From positions 263,710 to 327,709 of the forward strand of contig JAMPHF010000001.1 of assembly GCA_023663525.1 (NCBI GenBank): 64,000 nucleotides of DNA, written 5' to 3'. The DNA comes from Bacteroides sp. (GTDB taxonomy: Bacteria; Bacteroidota; Bacteroidia; Bacteroidales; Muribaculaceae). Below the pieces are notes generated by a model, which saw only the letters and a list, made by a program, of their open reading frames with translations, was not told the DNA's origin and made no database searches. Below are positions 24,964 through 33,551 of this stretch, one piece after another. Every line of letters begins with the position of its first letter. Position 1 is the first letter of the stretch. The position numbers were made by a program, and so were the translations under genes.

Positions 24964-26847
24964 TTAGTCGAATAGTGTTGGTTGACATGATTCCGCTTCA
25001 GCTTTCTTGATATTCTGTACTGCGGTCTTGAAATAGCTGTCCTTTAGCTCACATCCGATTGCCCGACGGCTGTTCTTTACTGCGACATACGCTTCCGAGC
25101 CGATGCCGAGAAATGGAGTAAACACGACCTCACCCTCGTTGCTCCACAGATGCACGAGACGCTCAATCACTGAAAGCTGCAAAGGGCAGATGTGCTTCTC
25201 ATCTCCTTGCGCTGTTCCCTCTGCACCGTTCAGAACGTCAGTACGCTTTATATCCATCCAAACAGGCGAAGCCCATTTCTGCCATGTGGCGAGAGGGAAG
25301 TTATCGCGATTGAGATTCTGTATCGGCTCCCAATCAGCTTCGTTGCCCTCCCACTTCTTGAAGATAGTAATGTACTCTGCCATTCCGATGCCGGTCTTGG
25401 AACTGTCGGACGTGACTTGCTTGTAGAGCAAACGCTGTGTCTTGGTACGTTGCATTTCGAGTACCGGGTCACACCAAATCGTAACTTTAGAGTGGAGCTT
25501 GAATCCCGAATCAAGGACGTGGCGTGTATGTTCGCCGGTGAAGTCATACATCCCGGTGTAGCCTGACGAGTTTTTATAAACTCCGAGGTCTTTTGTATGT
25601 ACGCACATGAGCCGTCCGGGCTTTAATATGCGGTAAAGCTCTTTGAGCAGGAAAGCGTACTGTTTGAAGAAGTCCTCGTGTGTCTCATTGTTCCCCATAT
25701 CGTGGATGTAGTTCGAGTAGGTAAACAGTGAACTGAACGGTGGTGAGAAGATAATCAGGTCAACTGAGTTGTCGGGGATTCTCTTGATTTCGATTGTCGT
25801 ATCACCTTTCATAAGGAAAACTTTATCGTCTTTGTATTCCTCGTAGGTATAATCGTTTAGAAGTCCGTAGGTGTGTTCGTTTACATTTCGATTTATCTCA
25901 AGCTGCATTTCTTCAAACTTGCGCTGTTTTTCTTCGATGATTGCTCTTGCGTTCTGCATTGTGTCAGTGATTATGAGGTGAATGTTTACCGCGCCCTTGC
26001 GTCCGAATCGGTACGAGCGTCTTACTTGCTGATAGAAGTCCTCGAAAGAGAAGTCCGGGGCTACGAATATCTGTGTTCCGCACGACTGGAAATTCATGCC
26101 GTAACCGCATATCTTCGCTTTCGATATTAGGATTCTGATTTTACCGTCAGCAAAGTCGAGCAAACAGCGTTCCTTGTCGCTGTCTTTGTCGCTTCCTTTG
26201 ACTTCGACTGCATCGGGTAGGAGTGAGCGTAAAATCTCGCCCTCCTCGTTCTGTTTTATCCAGATCAGAATTTGTCCGTCCGTCTCGTTGGCTATTTTGG
26301 CGGCGAGTTCAAGTCGTTCTTTTTTGGTCTTGCGAAGCTCTGTGTTGAAATTGGTCGCATTTACAACGCCCTGTGCGAATAGACAGCCGTCTTGCGGTGT
26401 CGTCTCGATTTGGTGTTGAATGTAGTTCAGTTCCGGCAATACGAATTTCTTACCTGTTTCGATGAATCCAATATCGGTAGGATTCTCGAACAAGATAGCC
26501 CACGAAGCAATCCATCCGTAGAAGTCGGCCTTGGCATGACCTTTGAGACGGTAATTGTTCATGCCATCCTCTCGTACAAACCACTTCGAGCGCATATCCT
26601 GAGCGTCCAACACGTCAAGAAATTCTGAATGATTGCCGATTTCGTTCAGGTCGTTAGGCGATGGTGTAGCGGAGCAACAGAGCTTGTATGGCGTGTTGGC
26701 AAATAACTCAATCAGTAGCTTCTTGTAATGTCCTGTGAAATTCTTTAGGATTGACGATTCGTCAAGTACGACACCGACAAACCGTGAGACTTCAATATTT
26801 TCAAGTTGCTCGTAATTCGTGATGCAGATTTTTGTTTCATCTGTCAT
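24964..26847 (-). pseudogene. helicase-DNA methyltransferase fusion, C-terminal part (frameshifted)
   Basis: 627 residues from ATG at 26847. The first part continues an SF2 helicase: motif II LDESS near 28, III SATPSPNDL near 60, VI QQVRRSYRFGR near 276. The second part is a beta-class amino-methyltransferase: FSPPFSSL (IV) near 368 and FTPFLGIGSEAY (I) near 575. The Walker A half lies in the next open frame upstream. Between them the reading frame changes near 26896-26903. Adding one lost GACA unit would restore APLSVSRQTIAEG, a natural helicase sequence. An ATGA overlap could still allow translation of this part alone, giving an active methyltransferase. Confidence 0.75.
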
Positions 26848-27167
26848 TTCGGAATATCTGCCAACTTTATATCCGAACTTAGCTCCCTCGGCGATTGTCT
26901 GCTGACCGATAGCGGTGCGAGTATCAGAACAGGGCGAGATTCATGCTCGGACACTCGCAACGCCCATTCAAGCTGCATGAGTGTCTTACCCTGACCGCAT
27001 CCGGCGAATATGCCACCTTTACCGAGTTTGAGCATACGGCGTACACAATACTTCTGAAAGTCGAAAAGGATTGGTGATAGGTCTTTATCTGAGACCTCGA
27101 AGCCACTTTCGATGACGTGCGTCTTCTTTGATTCGAGAAAGTCCTGATATGTCTGTGTCTGATTCAT
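26844..27167 (-). pseudogene. helicase-DNA methyltransferase fusion, N-terminal part (frameshifted)
   Basis: 107 residues carrying the start of the SF2 helicase: a DFQKYCVRRML Q-motif-like segment near 33 and Walker A GCGQGKT near 57. LILAPLSVSR is reached normally, then the frame drifts into 17 unrelated residues and stops at 26844. The drift follows AGCAGACAATC, where AGCAGACAGACAATC would keep the frame. So the break looks like loss of one four-base repeat unit. A sequencing error is not excluded. Confidence 0.75.
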
Positions 27168-27844
27168 CGCTTGTCAGATTTTTTCATTACCCATACATTC
27201 GGCTTTTCATATATCTGTGGCATGATGATGACCTGAATGCCATCAGCGAGAATAAATCTATTGGCTTTGTTCTCATAGCTTGCCACATATTGTATTTTGT
27301 CGATTCCGAGAATCTCCATTGCATCACATATTTTCAGGAGAAGTAATGCGGAAAATGAAGTCTCATACACTCCGAGCGTTGTGCTTCTGCTCGGGACTAT
27401 TCTACCTGTGTCTGCCGTCACCTCTTTTGATTTATATCCGCTTCCGTGACAAATGGGGCAGTCGAAGTAATCGCTATGAGTGTAGTTATCGGAATCAATG
27501 TATTCCCATTCGACTTCTCCATCACCGTTACATTCACTGCATTTCACACCCGGACGTATGACACGTTTCTCTTTTTCAGTAGAAACCGCTTTGATTCCTT
27601 TGAGTAGTTTCGTCCTGCTGATTGTGATGTCGATATTCTGTTCTGTCAGTATCTTCGACACATTAGGTTTTTCGCCCTGCTCATAGGTCTGTTTCAGATA
27701 TTCAGGCTTTATGAGTAGGCAAAAGTGAGTCTCGGTCGCCGCCACCCATCCGTTATTCACGAATGGCTTTCTGATTTCAGCGTGACAATTCTCTTTGTCG
27801 AGAAAAATGTCAAAGAGTTTGTTTTCATCAAAATTCGTGTTCAT
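27164..27844 (-). CDS. phage protein with DnaJ-type zinc-ribbon repeats
   Basis: 226 residues. Two CxxC pairs of the CxxCxGxG kind (CSECNGDGE near 103 and CPICHGSGY near 130) form a DnaJ-like zinc site in the middle. Flanking segments are alpha/beta and unrecognised. The C-terminal ILADGIQVIIMPQ strand is followed by an ATGA overlap with the helicase fragment. The start follows a CAACGCA leader (27848-27854). Conserved in kind among Bacteroides phages; function unknown. Confidence 0.65.
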   Translation of the reverse strand: MNTNFDENKLFDIFLDKENCHAEIRKPFVNNGWVAATETHFCLLIKPEYLKQTYEQGEKPNVSKILTEQNIDITISRTKLLKGIKAVSTEKEKRVIRPGVKCSECNGDGEVEWEYIDSDNYTHSDYFDCPICHGSGYKSKEVTADTGRIVPSRSTTLGVYETSFSALLLLKICDAMEILGIDKIQYVASYENKANRFILADGIQVIIMPQIYEKPNVWVMKKSDKR

Positions 27845-27856
27845 CGTTGCGTTGAT

Positions 27857-28330
27857 TTATTTTAGTTGAAGTTCAAGTTGCACTATCGGTTCTTTGTAGC
27901 CAGGATGTGCTTGCAGATATGATTCTCGCAGGGCGTTGGCAATTTCACCTCGTACTTCGTCAGATACATTGTTGCTGTCTGATTCATAGTTTGCTTTCAA
28001 TGCGAGTTCCAAACTGCCCTGCAGTCGCTTTTCATCCAAGAAGATTGAGTATTCTGAAAATACCCGATTGGAGTGCTTTGCATCCTCGCGCTCTTTCTCG
28101 GTCTGAGGTCTGACATAAACGGTATGCTGATACTTACTGATAGCTCGCTGTGTGCGGTCCTCCCTTTGGCACTCGTTTTCAAAGATGACTGAGATAGCTT
28201 CTTTTTTTCGGACTTTTCCGGTTTTAGCCCATCCGTAAAAGACACGGAGATTCATGTTTCTCGAATCCTTTCGGTGTCTCAACATCTCTCGCCTTTCAAG
28301 TTGTGAGAGTTTTAGCTTTAGGTTACTCAT
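27857..28330 (-). CDS. unknown phage protein (157 aa)
   Basis: Not recognised. Very basic N-terminal half (LSQLERREMLRHRKDSRN) followed by a mixed segment with YQHTVYVRPQTEKERED and a helical C-terminus. Possibly a DNA-binding accessory protein. The start overlaps the stop of the 57-codon gene upstream (ATGA). Confidence 0.55.
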   Translation of the reverse strand: MSNLKLKLSQLERREMLRHRKDSRNMNLRVFYGWAKTGKVRKKEAISVIFENECQREDRTQRAISKYQHTVYVRPQTEKEREDAKHSNRVFSEYSIFLDEKRLQGSLELALKANYESDSNNVSDEVRGEIANALRESYLQAHPGYKEPIVQLELQLK

Positions 28331-28500
28331 TGGCTAATTTGATTTTTGTTTCTCATTCTTTTGGGAGTGTGTTCTGGACACGGCTTCCTAAGACAAATCG
28401 GACATAAACTTTGATATTTGGTGCAAAGAATCACGACCGTCTCATTATCTTCGTGCATACTGAAATATTTGCAGTCTTTGATGCTGATTTCACGGTTCAT
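28327..28500 (-). CDS. small zinc-ribbon-like protein (57 aa)
   Basis: A short gene filling an apparent gap: ATG at 28500, stop TGA at 28329-28327, overlapping both neighbours by four bases. It has a CPICLRKPCPEH cluster preceded by DCKYF and a further cysteine, giving five cysteines and a histidine, likely to bind zinc. Both ATGA overlaps fit the spacing of the whole operon and support it as real. Confidence 0.6.
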   Translation of the reverse strand: MNREISIKDCKYFSMHEDNETVVILCTKYQSLCPICLRKPCPEHTPKRMRNKNQISQ

Positions 28501-28739
28501 GCTTCCTGTGTTATGTTAATTATTTCATTTTCAATATTCTCGATATACTTTTCAAGTATCGGGAGAACGTCAGTCGGTTCTATCGGTATGTTGATGTACT
28601 GCTTCTTTCCCCAACCGTCAATGTAGGAGAAGAATATCGAGGCTTCTTTCGTGTATGATTTGAGAGCGTTTGCCGCTTTCTTCAATCTTGCACGACCGTC
28701 AAAATGGTCTTGCAGTTCTGCTATCTGTGCTTTGTTCAT
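28497..28739 (-). CDS. unknown small phage protein (80 aa)
   Basis: Not recognised. Helical with a FFSYIDGWGKKQYINIP hairpin in the middle and an acidic, isoleucine-rich C-terminus (KYIENIENEIIN). Four-base overlaps with both neighbours. Confidence 0.6.
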   Translation of the reverse strand: MNKAQIAELQDHFDGRARLKKAANALKSYTKEASIFFSYIDGWGKKQYINIPIEPTDVLPILEKYIENIENEIINITQEA

Positions 28740-29188
28740 AATTCTACCAATTCGGGGTTATCGTAAATATTGCCTATGACTTCGCCGCCAATAAAATCAT
28801 TATCCAAAAAGTCAGTCAGTCTATTTTGGATATTTTCTACTATCCACCCATATCCTGATATGCTATCAGTAAATCGCCCGTGTTTTACGATATGTTCTTT
28901 ATATCCGTATTTCACTACAACGACATTGTTTAGGCGAGAGAATATTATATCACCATCGTAGATTTCACTGCCGTTGCGGTCGTATAATCCAGTGAATTGC
29001 CCGATTGTGGAGGGGTCTACCTCGCGAGCTGACATTGATAGGGCTCTAAAATAATCTGTATCACCTCTTACAGATTGATACAGAATTGCTGTTTGCCCCT
29101 CCCAACTTGTGTACGGCACACCATACTCCCATTCGTATTTACCGCTCGTTGTCTGCCAACGTCCGCGAAATTTGATTTTTCGGCTCAT
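28736..29188 (-). CDS. YopX family phage protein
   Basis: 150 residues from MSRKIKFRG at 29188; the extension to 29251 overlaps the upstream gene out of context. Shows the YopX layout: N-terminal KFRGRWQ, central QFTGLYDRNGSEIYDGDI near residue 78, C-terminal EVIGNIYDNPELVE. YopX proteins are common in phages of Gram-positive bacteria and Bacteroides; their function is not established. Confidence 0.85.
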   Translation of the reverse strand: MSRKIKFRGRWQTTSGKYEWEYGVPYTSWEGQTAILYQSVRGDTDYFRALSMSAREVDPSTIGQFTGLYDRNGSEIYDGDIIFSRLNNVVVVKYGYKEHIVKHGRFTDSISGYGWIVENIQNRLTDFLDNDFIGGEVIGNIYDNPELVEL

Positions 29189-29613
29189 TCTTGACCTCCT
29201 TTCTGCAAATTGATTGTCAGATAGGGCATATTGCCCGGAAAGCACTGCCACAATTCACGTTGCTTGAAAGCAAATTCGACAGCACCGATTGCGAGACCAA
29301 GGCATACGAGCATATCGCACGTTTGGTGATAATCCGTCCACTGATTACCGAATCTGTCAATACAAAGATTCAAAAAGCTCCAACCGCCACCTCTGCCGGC
29401 ATAAAACTCATCTGGCAATACAGAGAGCATTGAGAGTATGTTTTCACGGTTATCCGAGACCTTAGTTCGGTCAAACGGCACTTTCAGCATTACACCGTGG
29501 ACTGATAGTGCATCGCTCTTACTGTCTGAGAGACATTCTTTGAAAATAGTCTTGACATTTGAGTTTGTGAGTTTCATCTGCCCACGAAGTGTTATTGCGT
29601 TTGATGATTTCAT
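29185..29613 (-). CDS. conserved phage protein of unknown function (142 aa)
   Basis: Not assigned. LPDEFYAGRGGGWSFLNLCIDR near residue 66 and GNQWTDYHQTCDMLVCLG near 90 are striking conserved-looking stretches that I associate with Bacteroides phage early regions. A second ATG at 29577 (MKLTNSN) is an alternative start. Overlaps the YopX gene by four bases. Confidence 0.6.
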   Translation of the reverse strand: MKSSNAITLRGQMKLTNSNVKTIFKECLSDSKSDALSVHGVMLKVPFDRTKVSDNRENILSMLSVLPDEFYAGRGGGWSFLNLCIDRFGNQWTDYHQTCDMLVCLGLAIGAVEFAFKQRELWQCFPGNMPYLTINLQKGGQE

Positions 29614-29618
29614 CTTAG

Positions 29619-29891
29619 TTATCCTTTCATTCTGCCCATAAAGGCAAGTTTAAATACATCTAATTGTCTGTCTATGACTGCAAATTCAAGCATTACATTA
29701 TTGTCTGCGAGGTCATTGATTCTGAGTATTGGATATTTGTATTCGGTAGTATTTATTATCCAATAGTCGTCCAGATCGTCTTCATCTACCACCTTAAAAA
29801 ATTGATTGAGACTTGCCAATAGATGCTGATTGAGATATTCTTTGCTGTATGAATTGGCGATTTTATCTTGATTACGAAGTGCGTATCTCAT
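29619..29891 (-). CDS. unknown phage protein (90 aa)
   Basis: Start set at MRYALRN (29891), four bases after the upstream stop; a start at 29933 would overlap that gene by 38 bases. Not recognised. Acidic VVDEDDLDDYW segment near residue 35 and a strand-rich second half. Confidence 0.55.
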   Translation of the reverse strand: MRYALRNQDKIANSYSKEYLNQHLLASLNQFFKVVDEDDLDDYWIINTTEYKYPILRINDLADNNVMLEFAVIDRQLDVFKLAFMGRMKG

Positions 29892-29895
29892 CAGT

Positions 29896-30432
29896 TTATA
29901 GTATTTTAAGTTCGAGAATCGCTGCATCTGCAATAGCTATCGCATCTTTCGGAATCATCGGAATCAGATGTCTGATACATTCGTCGGCATTTCCTGAATA
30001 TGGAATCCTGAACTGCATCCACATTTGATTTGCCAACAGTCCTTGCAGTGCAGCTTTCGCCAATTCATATCTGCGTTGTTCCCAATCAATCTCCGGCGTG
30101 AATTGGAGAACTGTTTGAGGAATGATTCTACCGTCAATAGTTTTGAAAGCCGGTATCGAACATTTCACAGATTCATACGGCTCGACCTCGACCACTTCAC
30201 CGGTCAGCTTAATTCGTGCTTTTTTGAATACTTCTACACGAGAGCCCATGCGATGCGCACCTTCTTTAAGTTTGGGCTTGATACGATTAACTTCTTCGGC
30301 TTCCGATGCCAGGTGCATACGCATTTCTGTGGCCACACAAGACTTACATCTGTTCCTGTAGGATTTCGAGAAGTCTGCAAGCGGTTTTCTTGCTCCGCAT
30401 ACTTCGCATTTTTTTGTTTTCGTTTCTGCCAT
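29896..30432 (-). CDS. zinc-finger phage protein (178 aa)
   Basis: The N-terminal CEVCGARKPLADF and RCKSC give a CxxC...CxxC zinc finger of the kind found in HNH-associated or DNA-binding phage proteins, but no HNH motif follows. The middle is basic and the C-terminal 80 residues helical (WEQRRYELAKAALQGLLANQ). CAACGCA precedes the start at 30436-30442. It lies directly after the helicase loader, so a role in replication is plausible. Confidence 0.65.
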   Translation of the reverse strand: MAETKTKKCEVCGARKPLADFSKSYRNRCKSCVATEMRMHLASEAEEVNRIKPKLKEGAHRMGSRVEVFKKARIKLTGEVVEVEPYESVKCSIPAFKTIDGRIIPQTVLQFTPEIDWEQRRYELAKAALQGLLANQMWMQFRIPYSGNADECIRHLIPMIPKDAIAIADAAILELKIL

Positions 30433-30443
30433 AATTGCGTTGA

Positions 30444-31142
30444 TTATTTCTTGATTGTTTTCCTGTATGAATCGTTCTTGAACACTATAATCTTCATCAT
30501 CTCTCGGATGCGGTCAACGACCCTTTCCCCGTAGTGATTCTTCAATTGCGGATTCTCTTTCGTGTTTACGAGGTTGGTTGATACGATTGTGAACTTCTGT
30601 CTGCGGTAGCGTTCAAGAAGCAAGTCCTTGACCGGCGTGTAGACCATACCGTAATTGATGATTTCTGCCGGTTCTTCTCCGAGTTCATCAATTGCAAGAA
30701 GCTCCTCGTTGAAAAGTTGCACGTAGGATTCTCGTGTTTCGTCACGAGAGCCGAGCCGGGCGATTTCCTTTGCTTCGATGACCTTGACTGACATTCGTTC
30801 ATTCGAGCAAGCCGAATCATAGAGATAGCCAATGAGATTGCATATCGCCATCATCAGTGTTGTCTTGCCGTTTCCGTAGAGACCTTGCAACATAAGTCCG
30901 AACTTGCCGTGGGGGTCTGAGAGCCATTCGGCGGCTGTCTGAATGTGCTGTTTTGTATCATCATCGAGAATGAGTTTGTTGCCTCGCAATGATACTTCGA
31001 CCTGATAGGCCGCATATATTGCGTTGGCGAGTTCATTGACCGGCATTTCGACATTAAACCTCGCCGGTGTAATCTTCCGCACTCCGAGCTTCTGAATCAA
31101 CTCCCCTACGTTTTGAGTATTTATTTTGCGATTTGGTATCAT
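30444..31142 (-). CDS. DnaC-like helicase loader ATPase
   Basis: 232 residues. Walker A GLYGNGKTT at 87-95, Walker B LLAIDELGEE near 148 and an arginine-bearing VVDRIREMM near the C-terminus match the DnaC/IstB-type AAA+ loaders. It would bring the host replicative helicase to the phage origin. It follows the initiator gene. The listed start overlaps that gene by 89 bases; an ATG at 31046 (MPVNELAN) is an alternative that avoids overlap and keeps the ATPase domain. Confidence 0.85.
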   Translation of the reverse strand: MIPNRKINTQNVGELIQKLGVRKITPARFNVEMPVNELANAIYAAYQVEVSLRGNKLILDDDTKQHIQTAAEWLSDPHGKFGLMLQGLYGNGKTTLMMAICNLIGYLYDSACSNERMSVKVIEAKEIARLGSRDETRESYVQLFNEELLAIDELGEEPAEIINYGMVYTPVKDLLLERYRRQKFTIVSTNLVNTKENPQLKNHYGERVVDRIREMMKIIVFKNDSYRKTIKK

Positions 31143-31980
31143 TGTTCTGTGTCCTTTGTTGTTTAGATAAAGCTATTCTCGCCCATGAGAAAAAGTGTCT
31201 TCGGAAGTCTGAGAAACTTTTCGGGACTTCACCAAGCGCAAATTTCTCATTGATGAACACCGGCAGTAGACCTTTCAGAATCTCAATAGATGTGTATTGA
31301 GACATTGCAGCCCCTTCCCAAAACTGCGTATCTGCGAGTAATTCTGCTTCAAATTTTTCAAAACTCTCGCGTGTGCGCGTAGTAGTAGAAATATTAATAT
31401 TATTATATATTTCTTTACTTGTGTCCGCTGGGTTGTCCGCTATGTTGTCCGCAAGGCTGTCCTCTCCGCTTGTGGGTGTTGCTATACTATATATTGCAGA
31501 TAAGCGACTTAGGTTGTTTGAAAGGTTGTCCGCTCCGTTTTGGCAAAAATGCCGTTCACGGTTGTCCGCTATGTTGTCCGCAAGGCTGTCCTCTCTTTCA
31601 TTGCCATTAGGCTTGATAACTTCTGACTCATTGATTGTTATCCCACATAAAAGGTTGTCTGCTGCCTGAAATTTATCAAAATTGAGAATTGTGACTGTGC
31701 TAACATTCTTTTCCGAGGTCTTTTCAATCATCTTTTCTTCCTGAAGCACTTTCAGAAATGAGATTACAGTGTTATGTCCGACACCCCATCGCTTGCTAAG
31801 GAAAGAGATTGAAGCAATGAGTTGACCGCGTTTGATTTCGATTAATCGGGAGCCGACAAGCTGTTTTGTGTCCTCCCAAGAAGCCATGAAAAGCAAGTCG
31901 AGCCACCATTTCAAGCGGTCCGCGTCTTTCCAAATCCAGTGATTGGGAAGCTCCCGACTAATCTTAATCCAACCGTTCAT
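31054..31980 (-). CDS. replication initiator (lambda O / DnaD-like, winged helix)
   Basis: 308 residues. The N-terminal 110 residues look like a phage initiator winged-helix domain (WIKISRELPNHWIWKDADRLKWW, then LIASISFLSKRWGVGHNTVISFLKVL). The middle is low complexity and built from repeats of ADN, the protein side of the DNA iterons at 31421-31662. The C-terminal 80 residues resemble a DnaD-like helical tail that contacts the loader. Gene order (initiator, then DnaC-like loader) matches lambda O-P. Domain names are inferred from pattern and context. Confidence 0.75.
   Translation of the reverse strand: MNGWIKISRELPNHWIWKDADRLKWWLDLLFMASWEDTKQLVGSRLIEIKRGQLIASISFLSKRWGVGHNTVISFLKVLQEEKMIEKTSEKNVSTVTILNFDKFQAADNLLCGITINESEVIKPNGNEREDSLADNIADNRERHFCQNGADNLSNNLSRLSAIYSIATPTSGEDSLADNIADNPADTSKEIYNNINISTTTRTRESFEKFEAELLADTQFWEGAAMSQYTSIEILKGLLPVFINEKFALGEVPKSFSDFRRHFFSWARIALSKQQRTQNNDTKSQNKYSKRRGVDSEARSAEDYTGEV
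31389..31662. repeat. candidate phage replication origin: iterons plus AT-rich tract
   Basis: Inside the initiator gene. GTTGTCCGC occurs at 31432-31440, 31444-31452, 31525-31533, 31561-31569 and 31573-31581. Shorter or degenerate copies lie at 31421-31428 and 31654-31662. A 35-base perfect direct repeat spans 31432-31466 and 31561-31595. At one end is a nearly pure AT tract (31389-31419) that could be the unwinding element. The layout of iterons beside an AT tract within the initiator gene is that of lambda ori. Confidence 0.65.
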
Positions 31981-32633
31981 CGAGCAATCAGGAAGTCACA
32001 CCAAATATTGATGAATTGTTTGCCGAAATATCTTGCAAGCTCCTGCGATTTCGCAGCAAGGCGAGAGCCGTAATACGAGTCCGAGTTCGAGAAAGCGTAC
32101 AGCGAGTACGCATAGCCGAGACCGCAACACGAGCCGTAATTCGCAGAGCCGCCCCACAGCACAAGCGAGATTCTTTCCTTTTCATCTTGGCTCATATTGT
32201 CGATTTCATCTTGTGTATAGAGATAATGCCACGGATACCAACGCCGTTCATCTTCCGTATATTCAGGCTTCCAACCCTCATTGAGAGCGGCTGCGATGAT
32301 GCGGAGTTTCAGAAATGCGGATATGTCAGCCATATCTTCGACATTGCCGTCCATTTGCTCATTATAGAGCTTGTACTGTCTAACGAGTACATTGTCTTTG
32401 CCGAGTTCGATGCAAGCGTCCTCAAAAGTCTTGATGCGTTCTGTCACGGGTCGAGGGTCTTTCCAATGCTCGATGTGTCCGGCTTCAATGATGTAGTGTT
32501 TTTGCGTCTTATCAAATGTGACTTCGTAGAGATACGGAGCTTTTGATTCTTCGATGATTTCGGTAATGATACCGTCTTGGTCGAATACAGAGACCTTTTC
32601 GTAAAGGTCGAATTTATGGGTGTTACTTTTCAT
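31977..32633 (-). CDS. conserved Bacteroides phage protein of unknown function (218 aa)
   Basis: Recognisable type without known function. TFEDACIELG near 70, LKLRIIAAALNEGWKPEYTEDE near 107 (read as two segments), LVLWGGSANYGSCCGLGYAY near 158 and a C-terminal AKSQELARYFGKQFINIW. The Ser/Tyr/Gly-rich stretch from 160 to 190 is the variable-looking part between two conserved blocks. It overlaps the initiator gene by four bases and the upstream small gene by eleven. Confidence 0.7.
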   Translation of the reverse strand: MKSNTHKFDLYEKVSVFDQDGIITEIIEESKAPYLYEVTFDKTQKHYIIEAGHIEHWKDPRPVTERIKTFEDACIELGKDNVLVRQYKLYNEQMDGNVEDMADISAFLKLRIIAAALNEGWKPEYTEDERRWYPWHYLYTQDEIDNMSQDEKERISLVLWGGSANYGSCCGLGYAYSLYAFSNSDSYYGSRLAAKSQELARYFGKQFINIWCDFLIAR

Positions 32634-32793
32634 TGTTGATTTTATTGAGTTTGGGTAAAACTTCGTGTTTGAGCAGTCTCACTGCGTTTGTCAGTCGCAA
32701 GCTCTTGCGGACTGCATCCTGATTGAGATTGTCGAGTATCTGCGGAACACACCGGCAAAGTGTGGCAATCGTGCTGTTCGGTACGTTCTTCAT
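32623..32793 (-). CDS. small basic phage protein (56 aa)
   Basis: Short gene that fills the space between the MBL nuclease and the 218-aa protein. ATG at 32793 overlaps the MBL stop (TGATG), and the stop TAA at 32625-32623 overlaps the next start by 11 bases. Basic and helical (QDAVRKSLRLTNAVRLLKHE) with two cysteines (LCRC). Not recognised; the double overlap argues that it is translated. Confidence 0.6.
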   Translation of the reverse strand: MKNVPNSTIATLCRCVPQILDNLNQDAVRKSLRLTNAVRLLKHEVLPKLNKINNEK

Positions 32794-33530
32794 CAATACG
32801 GCTGTTTTGATATATCGAGCTTGAATGACGGAGAAGCCACATAAACCGGCTTTCCTACGGCTTTTTTGATTCGAGTGGTAAATTGTTCAGCGTTGCCGTG
32901 TCGGCTCGATAGGTGAAGCAATACGATGTCTGAGACGGATGTCAGGTCGGTCGTGCGTAATATCTGTTCGGTTGTCTTGATTTCCATGTGCGATTCAAGC
33001 AGCCTTTCACGAGAGGAACTGTCAGTACGTCCGGCGGTGATTGCTTCGTCAAGTATCTCGTCTGAATAGTTTGCCTCAATCATTATGTGGTTCAATCCTT
33101 CTATTCTGTAATCAAGCATCATCGTATCTGTGACGAATAGGAGTTTTCCCATCTCATCATGCTCGATGACATATCCGAGACACGGCACATCGTGGACTAC
33201 CGGGAGTGTAAAGACTTTGAAGCCGCCAACTTTGTAGCCGTGCATCGGTATGATACTTTTGCAGAATGATCGGGATTTGAGACCGAATGAAGCGAACACA
33301 TCTTCGAGCGCCAAAGTGCAGATTCCGCATTTCAGATATTCCGGCAGATACTTTGAGTGGTCGCGGTGCTGATGCGAGACAATGCAGCCGGCAATATTGC
33401 AGATGTGGAAGTCGAGTGCTTTCTTAACTTCTTTCAATGGCTTGCCACATTCAATCAGCAATACGTCTGTCGATGATTTGAGGATGTAGCAGTTGCCTTG
33501 TGACGAGCTACCGAGACATATCAGTTCCAT
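32793..33530 (-). CDS. metallo-beta-lactamase fold hydrolase, probable phage nuclease
   Basis: 245 residues. The MBL signature SHQHRDHS gives His53, His55, Asp57 and His58, with further ligands in PVVHD near 130 and a late HLSSRHG. Opens with the usual LGSSSQGNCY loop. Stand-alone MBL proteins next to RecT are common in Bacteroides phages and are thought to serve as the exonuclease or processing partner of the annealase, replacing RecE or lambda Exo. Start overlaps nothing; RecT gene ends 21 bases upstream. Confidence 0.85.
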   Translation of the reverse strand: MELICLGSSSQGNCYILKSSTDVLLIECGKPLKEVKKALDFHICNIAGCIVSHQHRDHSKYLPEYLKCGICTLALEDVFASFGLKSRSFCKSIIPMHGYKVGGFKVFTLPVVHDVPCLGYVIEHDEMGKLLFVTDTMMLDYRIEGLNHIMIEANYSDEILDEAITAGRTDSSSRERLLESHMEIKTTEQILRTTDLTSVSDIVLLHLSSRHGNAEQFTTRIKKAVGKPVYVASPSFKLDISKQPY

Positions 33531-33551
33531 CGGAATATCTGAATTTGACGA

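Noticed and set aside
31432..31595. 35-base direct repeats as a CRISPR array
   Set aside because: Only two copies, inside a coding gene and built from shorter iterons; no cas genes.
31977..32633. Variable region of a diversity-generating retroelement
   Set aside because: The Ser/Tyr-rich segment looks variable, but no reverse transcriptase or template repeat is in the window.
32642..32842. 66-residue minus-strand open frame across the end of the MBL gene
   Set aside because: Shadow frame with Gln/Ser-rich noise; the 56-residue frame 32623-32793 with coupled start and stop fits better.
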